From: Endothia cerciana
Lineage: Eukaryota > Ascomycota > Sordariomycetes > Diaporthales > Cryphonectriaceae
Reading direction: 5' to 3'
DNA length: 64,000 nt
NCBI GenBank assembly: GCA_026119935.1
Contig: JALRMH010000016.1
Coordinates: 496,001-560,000 of the forward strand
Positions within the stretch are counted from its first letter, which is position 1. Each line of letters starts with the position of its first letter. The notes beneath the pieces are model-generated. The model saw only the letters and a program-made list of their open reading frames with translations. It had not been told where the DNA came from and ran no database searches. Both the position numbers and the translations under genes were made by a program. Of this stretch, positions 56,548-64,000 are shown one piece after another.

Positions 56548-56878
56548 GAAGGGCTGGCAGGACCAGGACAGACAATTTTAGCATGACCATCTTCACGGTA
56601 CGGTAGGGTCTGGAGAAGGGGCGTTCGGGGATTTCATGGCAGAAAAGTGTCCATTTCAAAATTGGTTTTCGATGCCTTATAACTGAGAGGGCAGACTAGG
56701 ATGCGAGAAGCCTATGCATCAGTCATGTCTCGCAATGACCCGCTCGACAGAACAATGTGATGTCCCGCCTGGAGAACTTCAAGATGGGTATCTCGAGCAC
56801 AACAGAAAAGATGCCAGCCCACCTGACTGATCATGACCCTGTCTCCCTTCTCCTGGTGATGCCAGGCCTTTTCTGTGC
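56548..56878. other. Short convergent intergenic region, Pno1 and Rad60-like genes
   Basis: 331 bases between the facing stop codons, presumed overlapping 3' UTRs. No gene. Confidence 0.6.
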
Positions 56879-58468
56879 CTATCTGAGGTACACCTCAATA
56901 GTAGTCATGTCCTCGATGTCTGCCTCTTCGATCGTCGTGTCTGGCGCTAGCCAGTCGCCATCATTTCTTAGCCTGATCTCCCGATCTGCAGGGATTTCTC
57001 TCTGCTTCCTGTACACGCCAGCCAGGATTTTGGCGGCCGTGTCCGCCCACACGGTCAGCCTGAGCGGCTCCTTCTCCTTCTCCTTCAGGAAGATTCTGAT
57101 TTTGGGGGGTTCCTGCTCCGCCGCAGCCTTGTGGTGGTCGCCCACAGCATCGGTACCCTCCACTAACTCGCCACGGTCAACAAGCTTCTGCCTCTCCTGC
57201 TCCTGCGTATGCCGCGCATAGCTCTCCTCCATCCATGCCTCAAGCAGGATCCCACCTCTAGTGAAACCCGGCAGGTGTGCGGACGCAAGGAAACCGCCTT
57301 CACTGTTAGGCTCCCAACCAAGACTGGCCCCCGAGTCCGAGTCATAGATGCGCCGCCCTTTCCAGGTCAGGAAGACATCTCGCTCCATATTATCCGAGAC
57401 CTCGATGCCCTCCTGCCGTAGCCACTGGATGAAGCTCAGCCGCACGATTCCGAGATCCTGATCAAGCCCACGCTTCGACCCGAACATCTTGGGCGGATCT
57501 GTGTCGCTGCAACGCGCGACGATGAAAATCTTGACGGCGATGACTGGCTTACGCTTGCTAGGCCGCGGCCCTGACGCGTCGGGTGTCGGGGTCTCGCCGT
57601 CCTCGTCACTTGAGACCATAAGGGCGGCCGCAGCGGCTTTGGCAGCGGCCTCGCGCTCGGCGGCTCGCTTGACGAAGTGGGCGAGCCCGTCCTCTGCGGG
57701 CTCGGGAGCTATCTCGATCGGGTCATCATCACTATCGTCGAGAACTATGGCGACTGTCTTATTTCCGTCTCCTCCCATGGGCGTTGACTCAGCCCTGTCT
57801 CCCTTGGTAGGTACAGTGCCCTCTGTCGCATTGTCCTCCTCGAACGGGTCTTCTTCATCGTCCAAGACAACCATGCCGTCAGCGGATAGTTGGTGAGAGT
57901 TGGATCTGCTGGGTGTGGGTAGAGTATCGCTCTGTACCAATCCAGCCGTCTCTTGTTCCTTTTCCTTGCCCTTCCTCGTCGGAGGCGTTGCCTGCTCCAT
58001 GCGCCTGGCCGGTGAGAATGTGGACTGTTTGACATGAGATTTGAGCGGCGAAGCAGTCGATGATTGCGGGACGCGATGTGGTGGTGTTGCCGGGCCGTAC
58101 AGGTCATCGTAGCTCTCTCGGAACGGAGCCTCAGCCACAGCGCGTGGGGAGGACAGCCTGCGACGCTTGGACGACCGGGAAGAGGACGGAACCGGCTCTT
58201 CATCCTCATTGTCATCAGCTCGATGTGTCCTCCCCTCTTCCCTGGGCTCTGGGGTCACCTCGCGGCGCTCCTCCTGCTCCTTGAGCACGACATTGAAGAA
58301 ATCCTTGGATCGTCTGAACATCGCGAGATTATCCTCCTTCTCTTCTTTCCTCGTGCCATCGCCAACGCCGAGATGGGAAGTTGGAGAAGGTTTCGGAGTG
58401 GACTTGAGAAAGGCGAGGGCTTTCTTTTTCTTGGTTGCCTTTGCAGGCGGGCTTATGGCATCAGCCAT
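56879..58468 (-). CDS. Rad60/Esc2/Nip45-type protein with tandem SUMO-like domains
   Basis: Single exon, 529 residues from ATG 58468 (MADAISPPAKATKKKKALAF), which I prefer over an ATG 18 codons upstream that adds an Arg/Ser leader. Rad60-family proteins act in the nucleus with SUMO and the Smc5/6 complex to keep replicating DNA stable. Layout: basic N-terminus and Ser/Arg/Glu-rich linker; two acidic-flanked motifs VVLDDEED (about residue 200) and IVLDDSDDD (about 240) that fit SUMO-interacting motifs; a Lys/Ala-rich helix; a first SUMO-like domain from VKIFIVARC to RDVFLTWKGRRIYD; a coiled stretch (MEESYARHTQEQERQKLVDRGE); and a C-terminal ubiquitin-fold domain, PPKIRIFLKEKEKEPLRLTV ... DGDWLAPDTTIEEADIEDMTTIEVYLR. 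There is no terminal di-Gly, as expected for SLD domains that are not conjugated. Family call good; ortholog naming left open. Confidence 0.85.
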   Translation of the reverse strand: MADAISPPAKATKKKKALAFLKSTPKPSPTSHLGVGDGTRKEEKEDNLAMFRRSKDFFNVVLKEQEERREVTPEPREEGRTHRADDNEDEEPVPSSSRSSKRRRLSSPRAVAEAPFRESYDDLYGPATPPHRVPQSSTASPLKSHVKQSTFSPARRMEQATPPTRKGKEKEQETAGLVQSDTLPTPSRSNSHQLSADGMVVLDDEEDPFEEDNATEGTVPTKGDRAESTPMGGDGNKTVAIVLDDSDDDPIEIAPEPAEDGLAHFVKRAAEREAAAKAAAAALMVSSDEDGETPTPDASGPRPSKRKPVIAVKIFIVARCSDTDPPKMFGSKRGLDQDLGIVRLSFIQWLRQEGIEVSDNMERDVFLTWKGRRIYDSDSGASLGWEPNSEGGFLASAHLPGFTRGGILLEAWMEESYARHTQEQERQKLVDRGELVEGTDAVGDHHKAAAEQEPPKIRIFLKEKEKEPLRLTVWADTAAKILAGVYRKQREIPADREIRLRNDGDWLAPDTTIEEADIEDMTTIEVYLR

Positions 58469-59262
58469 GGCCCTTATTGCTGTCGAGCTCCTAGGTCTGC
58501 TGAGCGAGACAACGGGCCGCAACCTTCGGTCGTCGATAAGGTGGCCTGTAACGCGTGCAGGTTACGTAAGGTTGGGAACTGCGAGCAGTTGCGAGGCACT
58601 GAGGACGAAAAAGGTTCTTGGTCAAGCAAACAAGGTCGCGACGATGCGCAACGGTCAAGCACGTTGTGCTTAATTGAGTTGGGTTGGGACCATGGGGTGG
58701 GATGGATAGCGGGGTGGTCGATAAAATGTCCAGCTGCACTGGCAACGGATGAGCGAGTTAACTGCGGTGGGCTGGCGCTGATGGCCAGAGGTGGCTAGGC
58801 ACTGCTGGGGAAGCTTGTACCCTGTGCTATGGCGAGGCAGGCGAGGCTTCAGGGATCAACAGGCTGTGGGTCTGGCCGAGGCTCATCCCCTGTCTCGAAT
58901 CTTTGACTGATCTTCCAGGGCTCCACATGTTCCCGAGGTCCCATGGTGAATCCTAACTCAAGGGCCGACTCCACACACGTCTAATCTGACGACGTCTGCT
59001 CCCTCCCTCCCCAGACCCTCGGGTCTTCATCACCCTTCTCTCTGCAATGACTTATCCTTGGCGTCGCATCTTCCGTGCCCAGCTCATTTTTCATCTCTAC
59101 TGGTCCAGCATCGTTTTTATGCTAGCAGCTAGTTTTGACCACGAGATTACCGAAAGACCCGACTCAACTTGGAAATACGCTCTGACATATACCAGATCCT
59201 AGCTCCCCATCTCAAACCACTACTAGGCAGCATATACCTGAGAGCAACACACCACGGAAGCT
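58469..59262. promoter_or_regulatory. 794-bp divergent promoter region between Rad60-like and dienoyl-CoA reductase genes
   Basis: No coding trace seen. Short pyrimidine-rich stretches near 58995-59045 are typical of fungal core promoters upstream of the + strand gene. No specific factor site is called. Confidence 0.5.
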
Positions 59263-60390
59263 ATGCCTGTCGACCGGTCAGAGATCTTGAGCAATGTCTG
59301 GAGAGATGGCATCTTCGGTAAGCCTTTGCCCTTCCTCTCCCGCACTTCGCCTCGCTGACGGACTGCCTCCGTCTCGTACAGATAACAAAGTCGTCTTCGT
59401 GACGGGAGGTGCTGGCACAATCTGCAGCGTCCAGACAAAGGCCATGGTCTACTTGGGCGCCAATGCCTGTATCATCGGTCGCAACGTTGAGAAGACGGAG
59501 CAAATGGCCAAGGAGATAGCTGCCGTGCGTAAGGGAGCCAAGGTGCTCGGCATCGGCGCGGTTGATGTTCGGAAGGTGAGCTGGCTTCTTCGAATCAGCC
59601 ATCCAAGAGCATGTGCTGATGAGGCTTGCAGTTTGAGAGCCTCAAGGGTGCGGTTGATCGGTGTGTCAGCGAGCTGGGCCAGATAGACTTCGTCATGTTC
59701 GTCTCACCCCTTCCGCCCTCTAAGACTTCATACTAACAATAAGAAAGTGCCGGCGCAGCAGGCAACTTCGTTGTGCCACTGGCTGGACTCTCACCGAATG
59801 GCTTCAGGTCTGTCATCGAGATAGACACGATTGGAACATTCAACACCATAAAAGCCACCATCGACCACCTTGTCGAGTCTGCAGCGCGGAACCCCAACCC
59901 ACCGGCACCAGGCCAAGTCGGCACCGGCGGCCGCTTTATCGCCATCTCCGCTGCCTTCCACTACACCGGCATGCCCCTGCAGTCACACGTCAGCGCCGCC
60001 AAGGCAGGCGTGGACAGCCTCATGGCAAGCGTGGCTCTGGAGTACGGACCGCTCGGCGTCGTCTCGAACGTCATCACCCCTGGCCCCATCGCGGGCACCG
60101 AGGGCATGGAGAGGTTGGCCACCGCGGATGCGCACCAATCCAAAGCGGCGACCAGCGCCATCCCGAGCGGGCGCTGGGGTACAGTCCGCGATATTGCGGA
60201 TGCGACCGTGTTCATGTTCAGTGATGCTTCCAACTACATCAACGGCCATGTGCTGGTTGTGGATGGATCATCCTGGAGGAGCCCGGCATCAATGAGTGTG
60301 GGGCTCGAGGAGAGCATGAGGTATCCCGACTTCTTGGTCACGGGACATTCTCAGAACATCAAGACCGGGAAGAAGGAAAGTAAGTTGTAG
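59263..60390 (+). CDS. Peroxisomal 2,4-dienoyl-CoA reductase (Sps19-like SDR)
   Basis: Exons 59263-59317, 59382-59575, 59632-59696 and 59748-60390; introns 64, 56 and 51 nt; 318 residues. Short-chain dehydrogenase that reduces 2,4-dienoyl-CoA esters with NADPH, needed to degrade unsaturated fatty acids with double bonds at even positions. Evidence: VFVTGGAGTICSVQTKAM (nucleotide-binding turn, where the second Gly is replaced as usual in this family), GANACIIGRN, DFVIAGAAGNFVVPLAGLS (the NxxG-type strand), and ISAAFHYTGMPLQSHVSAAKAGVDSL, containing the Lys but no classic YxxxK Tyr, as in DECR enzymes. It then has GPIAGTEGMERL and SDASNYINGHVLVVDGSSW. The last three residues are SKL, a canonical PTS1, so peroxisomal import is expected. 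The third intron uses a GTTCGT donor (weak) with a good ACTAAC branch site. Secure. Confidence 0.92.
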
Positions 60391-61426
60391 GAGCCCCGCC
60401 CTCAACGCAAAATGCACTTGGACACGTCCGGGAGGTCCTCTTCTTGTATGCCTGACTTTGTCTTGTACGCCTTTATCGGATTTTATGGACCCATTCGCTT
60501 GGGTTGTATCCTCGCCTTCGAATACCTAGGATAGATATCTCGGTCGGGGCTGACAGTTGTGGGCTTTCCTGGAGTATGTGTTAAATAATCATCGCATCTG
60601 TCCAGAGAAGCACCCAGCAACGCCTCGCGTGTGATCTATCAATGTCTGTCAGCCTCAGTTGAGCAATGCGAGGAGGGCAGACGCGGTTAGAGGCCCCAGC
60701 CCTCAATAGTAGTAATGTAACCTACGCCCGTCCGTCAGGCCACCTCCGTATTGACAAGACTCGAAAAGCATCGCCCCTGGGTGTTACGTCTTCGGGTAAT
60801 GATGACGGTGTTCAGGCTACTGGCCGCAGAGCCTAATCCTGGGGACACTTGCTGGCAGAACAACACCCGCAGCACCATTATAAAGGTCGCCTTCTTAGGC
60901 ACATAGGACGATAACACCTCCGCCTGTGACTCTAACACCGTCTTTCTGCAGTCCATCCTCCCAACAAGTGACGGCGAAACCATATCTACCTCATCCAACT
61001 GCCTATGTTGATTATTTGACTACCTAGCCTAGAATACCGTCATTCATGCCTGAGACCGGACCCTTTCATACAGATCCACATAATGTACATCTGTTGACCG
61101 GTGAGTGGTTGAAGCAGTATGACTGCTTACTTAAGTCATCCACGCGTAATCCTTCTACGGATATAAGACGTGTTAGATCCTCGCAGGATAGCAGAGCGAG
61201 GCACTGTCCTCTGCAGAAACACGGATACAAAGACTGCATCATAAACAAGCGGTATCCCAACATGGCGTCTTCAGGATGCACCATCTGCAATATATTTCAG
61301 GGCAAGTGGAGGGTTGCAACACAGGCTGTGACCCCAGGTCGCAGCAATCGACACCATCTCAAAGAGAGGTTCTCGTGGCATGCTTTGCAGGATTGAGCAG
61401 CCTCATGCCATTGTTGCAACATCTTG
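60391..61426. other. Intergenic region between dienoyl-CoA reductase gene and HET pseudogene
   Basis: About 1 kb. Near 61259-61320 (+) a short frame gives a GCTICNIFQG string that recalls the Cys-rich start of HET proteins, but it is in a separate frame from the remnant below and is not annotated as coding. Confidence 0.45.
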
Positions 61427-63094
61427 ATGTCCGGGTGCCGCGGATGCTTCCTCCAGCATGGCGTCAAGGAGTTAGATATCGTACACGGGACGCTTCGCTT
61501 TGACTACCCGCTTCGGATCGAGGTTGTCGACACCGGAGAATCAGGCAAGGAGGTAGCCTTCTTCCTTAGGGGTGGATCACGCTTTGATATCGAGATGTTT
61601 GTGGACGCAGAGGATGATACTCCCGTGCCACAATCCTGGGACTGCATGCCTACTTCCTGGAGGACGTCGCCACGCACAGATTCTGTGAAGGCACTCGCTA
61701 CCATCAAAGAATGGATCGCTGAGTGTGTCGCCCCACTATTTCTGCAATTTGCCATAACAGCCAAAGCTCCCAACAAGGGTAGTCGAAATTTTTGGCGTTG
61801 AAACTGGCGCGGTTAAGCTGCTCGAGACCAATAGTGCCTGGGACAAGGATGTTTGTCTAAGCCATTGTTGGGGTCTCACCCAAATTATCACCACCCATCA
61901 AGTCGACACTGGAAGATCAGAAGAAAGAACTCCCATGGATTTCTCTTTCGACGACTTTCCGTGACGCTATTCGCCTAACCAGATCCCTTGCCTTCAAATA
62001 TATCTGGATCGATTCTCTTTGCATTGTGCAAGACGACTTAAATGACTGGGCCATCGAACCTGCGAAAATGGCCTCCGTATACAGCAACGAAACTTTGACT
62101 ATAGCCGCGACGAAATCGTCTAATGGTGCAGGCGGGCTCTTCTCACAAACGCAGGACGCTACAGTGTCGGGCCACACTCCGCCTGGCGAAATCTACCGAG
62201 TCTTCTTTCGAGAACTCATTGACCATCAACTCGAGTATCAGGAGGAAACGGAGGGAGACACGCCTATTTCAAATGGCACTGTGCGATAATTTTCCCCTCC
62301 TTACCAGAGCAAGGGTGTATCAGGAACGCATGCTTTCAACGCGCATCGTCCACTTTGGTAGGTATGAGGTCTTCTTCGAATGCAAGTCGTGTGTTCAGTG
62401 CGAATGCGACGGCTTCGGGCTGAACAACTCCAGCAATAAGTCGCCACTGCCATTGATGAATATCGAACACGGCTCTGCGCTCGATGATAGCGATGCTGAA
62501 TCAGGTTTCGACTTAGAGAAGGCTTATGGAAGAGCGCGCCTCTGGCGTACCATGGTCTGCGCGTACACGGATCTCCATCTGACAAAATCGAAAGACCGTT
62601 TGCCTGCCATTGGTGGCCTTGCAAAACACATGGCTGCTACAAGGACTTCTCAATACCTCGCTGGACTCTGGAGGGACACCATAAATGACGATCTTGTCTG
62701 GGTTATGTACAACATATCGCGAAAGACCGCGAGGATATATTCTCAGATTGCTCCTCCTACATGGTCATGGGCGAGGGTGGAAACACCTGTGAGCTACTGG
62801 AACATGATTATTTACACGGTAGAGGAACAGAATTTCGAGGAGAGGCACCCTTACGATCACTTTGCTGTTGTCGAGAAATGCGAAGTCAGCTGGTCAGCTG
62901 TCGACGCTGTCGACGAATTCGGCTTCATTTCCCGTGGAGAACCGACGATCACTGGATTGGCAGCCAAAGCGTTGCTGGACCACGAGGTACGAAGAAATAG
63001 CGTAGAGGTTTCCTACTATCATGTCTCCTTCGCAACAGGGCGGTGGCTATACAAACGGACTACCTGCTGGAATAAGACGGCCCTGGCACGATAA
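61427..63094 (+). pseudogene. HET (heterokaryon incompatibility) domain gene broken by three frame changes
   Basis: A recognisable HET protein spread over three reading frames with no plausible introns at the joints. Segment 1 (61427 to about 61758): SGCRGCFLQHGVKEL, then SVKALATIKEWIAEC, the usual pre-HET region. Segment 2 (about 61764-61890, next frame): LPTRVVEIF, then LSHCWGLTQIITT, HET motif 1. Segment 3 (about 61895-62250, next frame again): LPWISLSTTFRDAI and YIWIDSLCIVQDDLNDWAIE, then ASVYSNETLTIAA, HET motifs 2 and 3. Segment 4 (about 62240-63094, back to frame of segment 1): FPLLTRARVYQERMLSTRIVHFG, LTKSKDRLPAIGGLAKHM, YLAGLWRD and PPTWSWARVE. Each joint needs the same +1 shift. HET proteins trigger programmed cell death on non-self fusion; this copy cannot make a full protein unless the joints are assembly errors. 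Motif order is complete, so decay is recent or the reads are wrong. Confidence 0.8.
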
Positions 63095-63521
63095 GACCCA
63101 GCACTGCAGTATTTTGTCTTCGCATGAGCCGTATTCAGGTAGGGAGCTTTGATAATCCGATATCCCTTGTACTGCGGTGATCCCCTGACTGTCATGAACA
63201 CTTCGAACGCATCGGAACTCTGATAACCAAGGCGAGACCACCTCCCGTCGGCTCTCTGCAGGAGCCTTTTAGAAACGTAGAGCTATGTACTGACTATCAC
63301 CTGATGGGAATGAAGGGTCCGGGGAGGGGCTGCCCATATGAGTATGTTGGCTATCCGATTATTTCATAGGGGGTTTGGTCTGGCAGGAGATCATAACAGG
63401 TTCAATTCGGAAACAATCTGGGACATGACTAAGTTTACTCTTGACGGGACAATACGTCGGCGATTGCCTGTTGAAACGCTTCCATATTGGTCCTCTCCTC
63501 GTGCCCATACTCGGGCCCTCG
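63095..63521. other. Intergenic region between HET pseudogene and phosphatase gene
   Basis: 427 bases, no gene seen; presumed 3' ends from both sides. Confidence 0.55.
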
Positions 63522-64000
63522 CTAGGTGGCCTTGTCACCCACTGCGGTCGAAGTCGTCCCTCCGTTGGATACCTCCTTAGATGCGCCACCTTTCTTCACG
63601 ACTCTGAATCCGGCTAGTGCTGCCACTACGCCAATCAATAACACCAGACCGAACAGACTCAAAATGCCTATACCAGCCGCCACGCCGGGGGTAATACTAC
63701 TCCCTGAGCTGGAAGAGGACTTAGAGCTAGAGCCAGATCCAGACCCGGATGAGGACGAAGCAGAAGCGCATACGCCGGTAGTATTACCACAGGTCTGGCA
63801 CCAGGCAGCCGTGTCCCCGATAGAAAAGTTCGACATGCCCGCCGAAAAGTCACTCCAGGGGATCGTCGTCTCTGTCTGGCCGAATAGAGGATACAGTTGA
63901 GGAACGTTGGTATCCGAGGCGGATCCGTTGGCGAAGAGGAAACGGACACTGACATCGTCAGGATTCACGGTGGTCGGCGCGCCGGTCCCTTTGACAGTCG
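63522..64000 (-). CDS. Histidine-acid-phosphatase-like membrane protein, C-terminal part (rest outside window)
   Basis: Partial gene entering from the right edge; about 158 C-terminal residues are visible in an uninterrupted frame ending at TAG 63522. The outer part (VNPDDVSVRFLFANGSASDTNVPQLYPLFGQTETTIPWSDF then MSNFSIGDTAAWCQTCGNTTGVC) looks like the end of the fungal histidine-phosphatase (phosphoglycerate-mutase-like fold) domain, including the closing Cys-x-x-Cys...Cys. Next are a Ser/Gly-rich linker, one transmembrane helix (GVAAGIGILSLFGLVLLIGVVAALAG) and a short basic then polar cytosolic tail. The catalytic RHGxRxP and HD motifs would be upstream of the window, so activity cannot be judged. 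Cell-surface or vacuolar location is inferred from the single C-terminal span. Confidence 0.62.
   Translation of the reverse strand, partial: TVKGTGAPTTVNPDDVSVRFLFANGSASDTNVPQLYPLFGQTETTIPWSDFSAGMSNFSIGDTAAWCQTCGNTTGVCASASSSSGSGSGSSSKSSSSSGSSITPGVAAGIGILSLFGLVLLIGVVAALAGFRVVKKGGASKEVSNGGTTSTAVGDKAT

Overview
The window is nuclear DNA from a filamentous ascomycete (Pezizomycotina, probably a Sordariomycete). The signs are short spliceosomal introns of 49-118 nt (one 282 nt) with GT..AG ends and CTAAC/CTGAC-like branch sites, GC-rich coding sequence, 2-5 kb gene-poor spacers, and fungal families: calcineurin-responsive zinc-finger factor, alternative oxidase, CBM18 chitin deacetylase, HET domain, Mdm31/32 and a fungal DUF7053-like protein. 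The species cannot be named from sequence alone. I see no convincing tRNA, rRNA, intact transposon, CRISPR array or telomere repeat.

Layout. 1-1551 (+): 3' end of a Nup155/Nup170-type nucleoporin. 2450-3716 (-): secreted CBM18 chitin deacetylase. 5107-7609 (-): NIPA-type magnesium transporter with a long cytosolic tail. 7610-12190: gene-poor, rich in microsatellites. 12191-14038 (+): F-box protein with a 22-residue aspartate run. 14484-16505 (-): intronless secreted TolB/PD40-like beta-propeller. 18617-25352 (-): a roughly 2,170-residue low-complexity repeat protein that I do not recognise. 25353-30164: gene-poor. 30165-30800 (+): DUF7053-like protein. 31181-32529 (-): MDR-family enoyl-reductase-like enzyme. 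33621-35781 (-): Crz1/CrzA. 35782-40227: gene-poor. 40228-41539 (-): alternative oxidase. 43893-44309 (-): small Gly/Ala-rich repeat protein. 45385-45552 (-): 55-residue single-span membrane protein candidate. 46256-48375 (-): NRPS-like protein reduced to its adenylation domain. 50326-51514 (+): eIF3j. 52503-54777 (-): Mdm31/32. 55658-56547 (+): Pno1/Dim2. 56879-58468 (-): Rad60/Esc2-like SUMO-like-domain protein. 59263-60390 (+): peroxisomal 2,4-dienoyl-CoA reductase. 61427-63094 (+): frame-broken HET-domain gene. 63522-64000 (-): 3' end of a histidine-acid-phosphatase-like membrane protein.

The block 50-60.4 kb is compact and housekeeping in character (translation initiation, mitochondrial inner membrane, ribosome biogenesis, SUMO/genome stability, peroxisomal beta-oxidation). 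The rest mixes stress and ion-signalling genes (Crz1, NIPA, alternative oxidase) with secreted or accessory genes separated by long spacers. No obvious gene cluster ties them together.

The points most worth following up are the giant protein with nine copies of a charged ~40-residue helix module plus many acidic-Trp-Lys/Lys modules; three frame-preserving introns; three introns that carry a 11-12 nt C-tract soon after the donor; the HET pseudogene whose three frame changes all go the same way; and the stand-alone adenylation domain. Gene models were assembled by eye from reading frames and splice signals. Intron borders keep frame exactly but have not been tested against transcripts.
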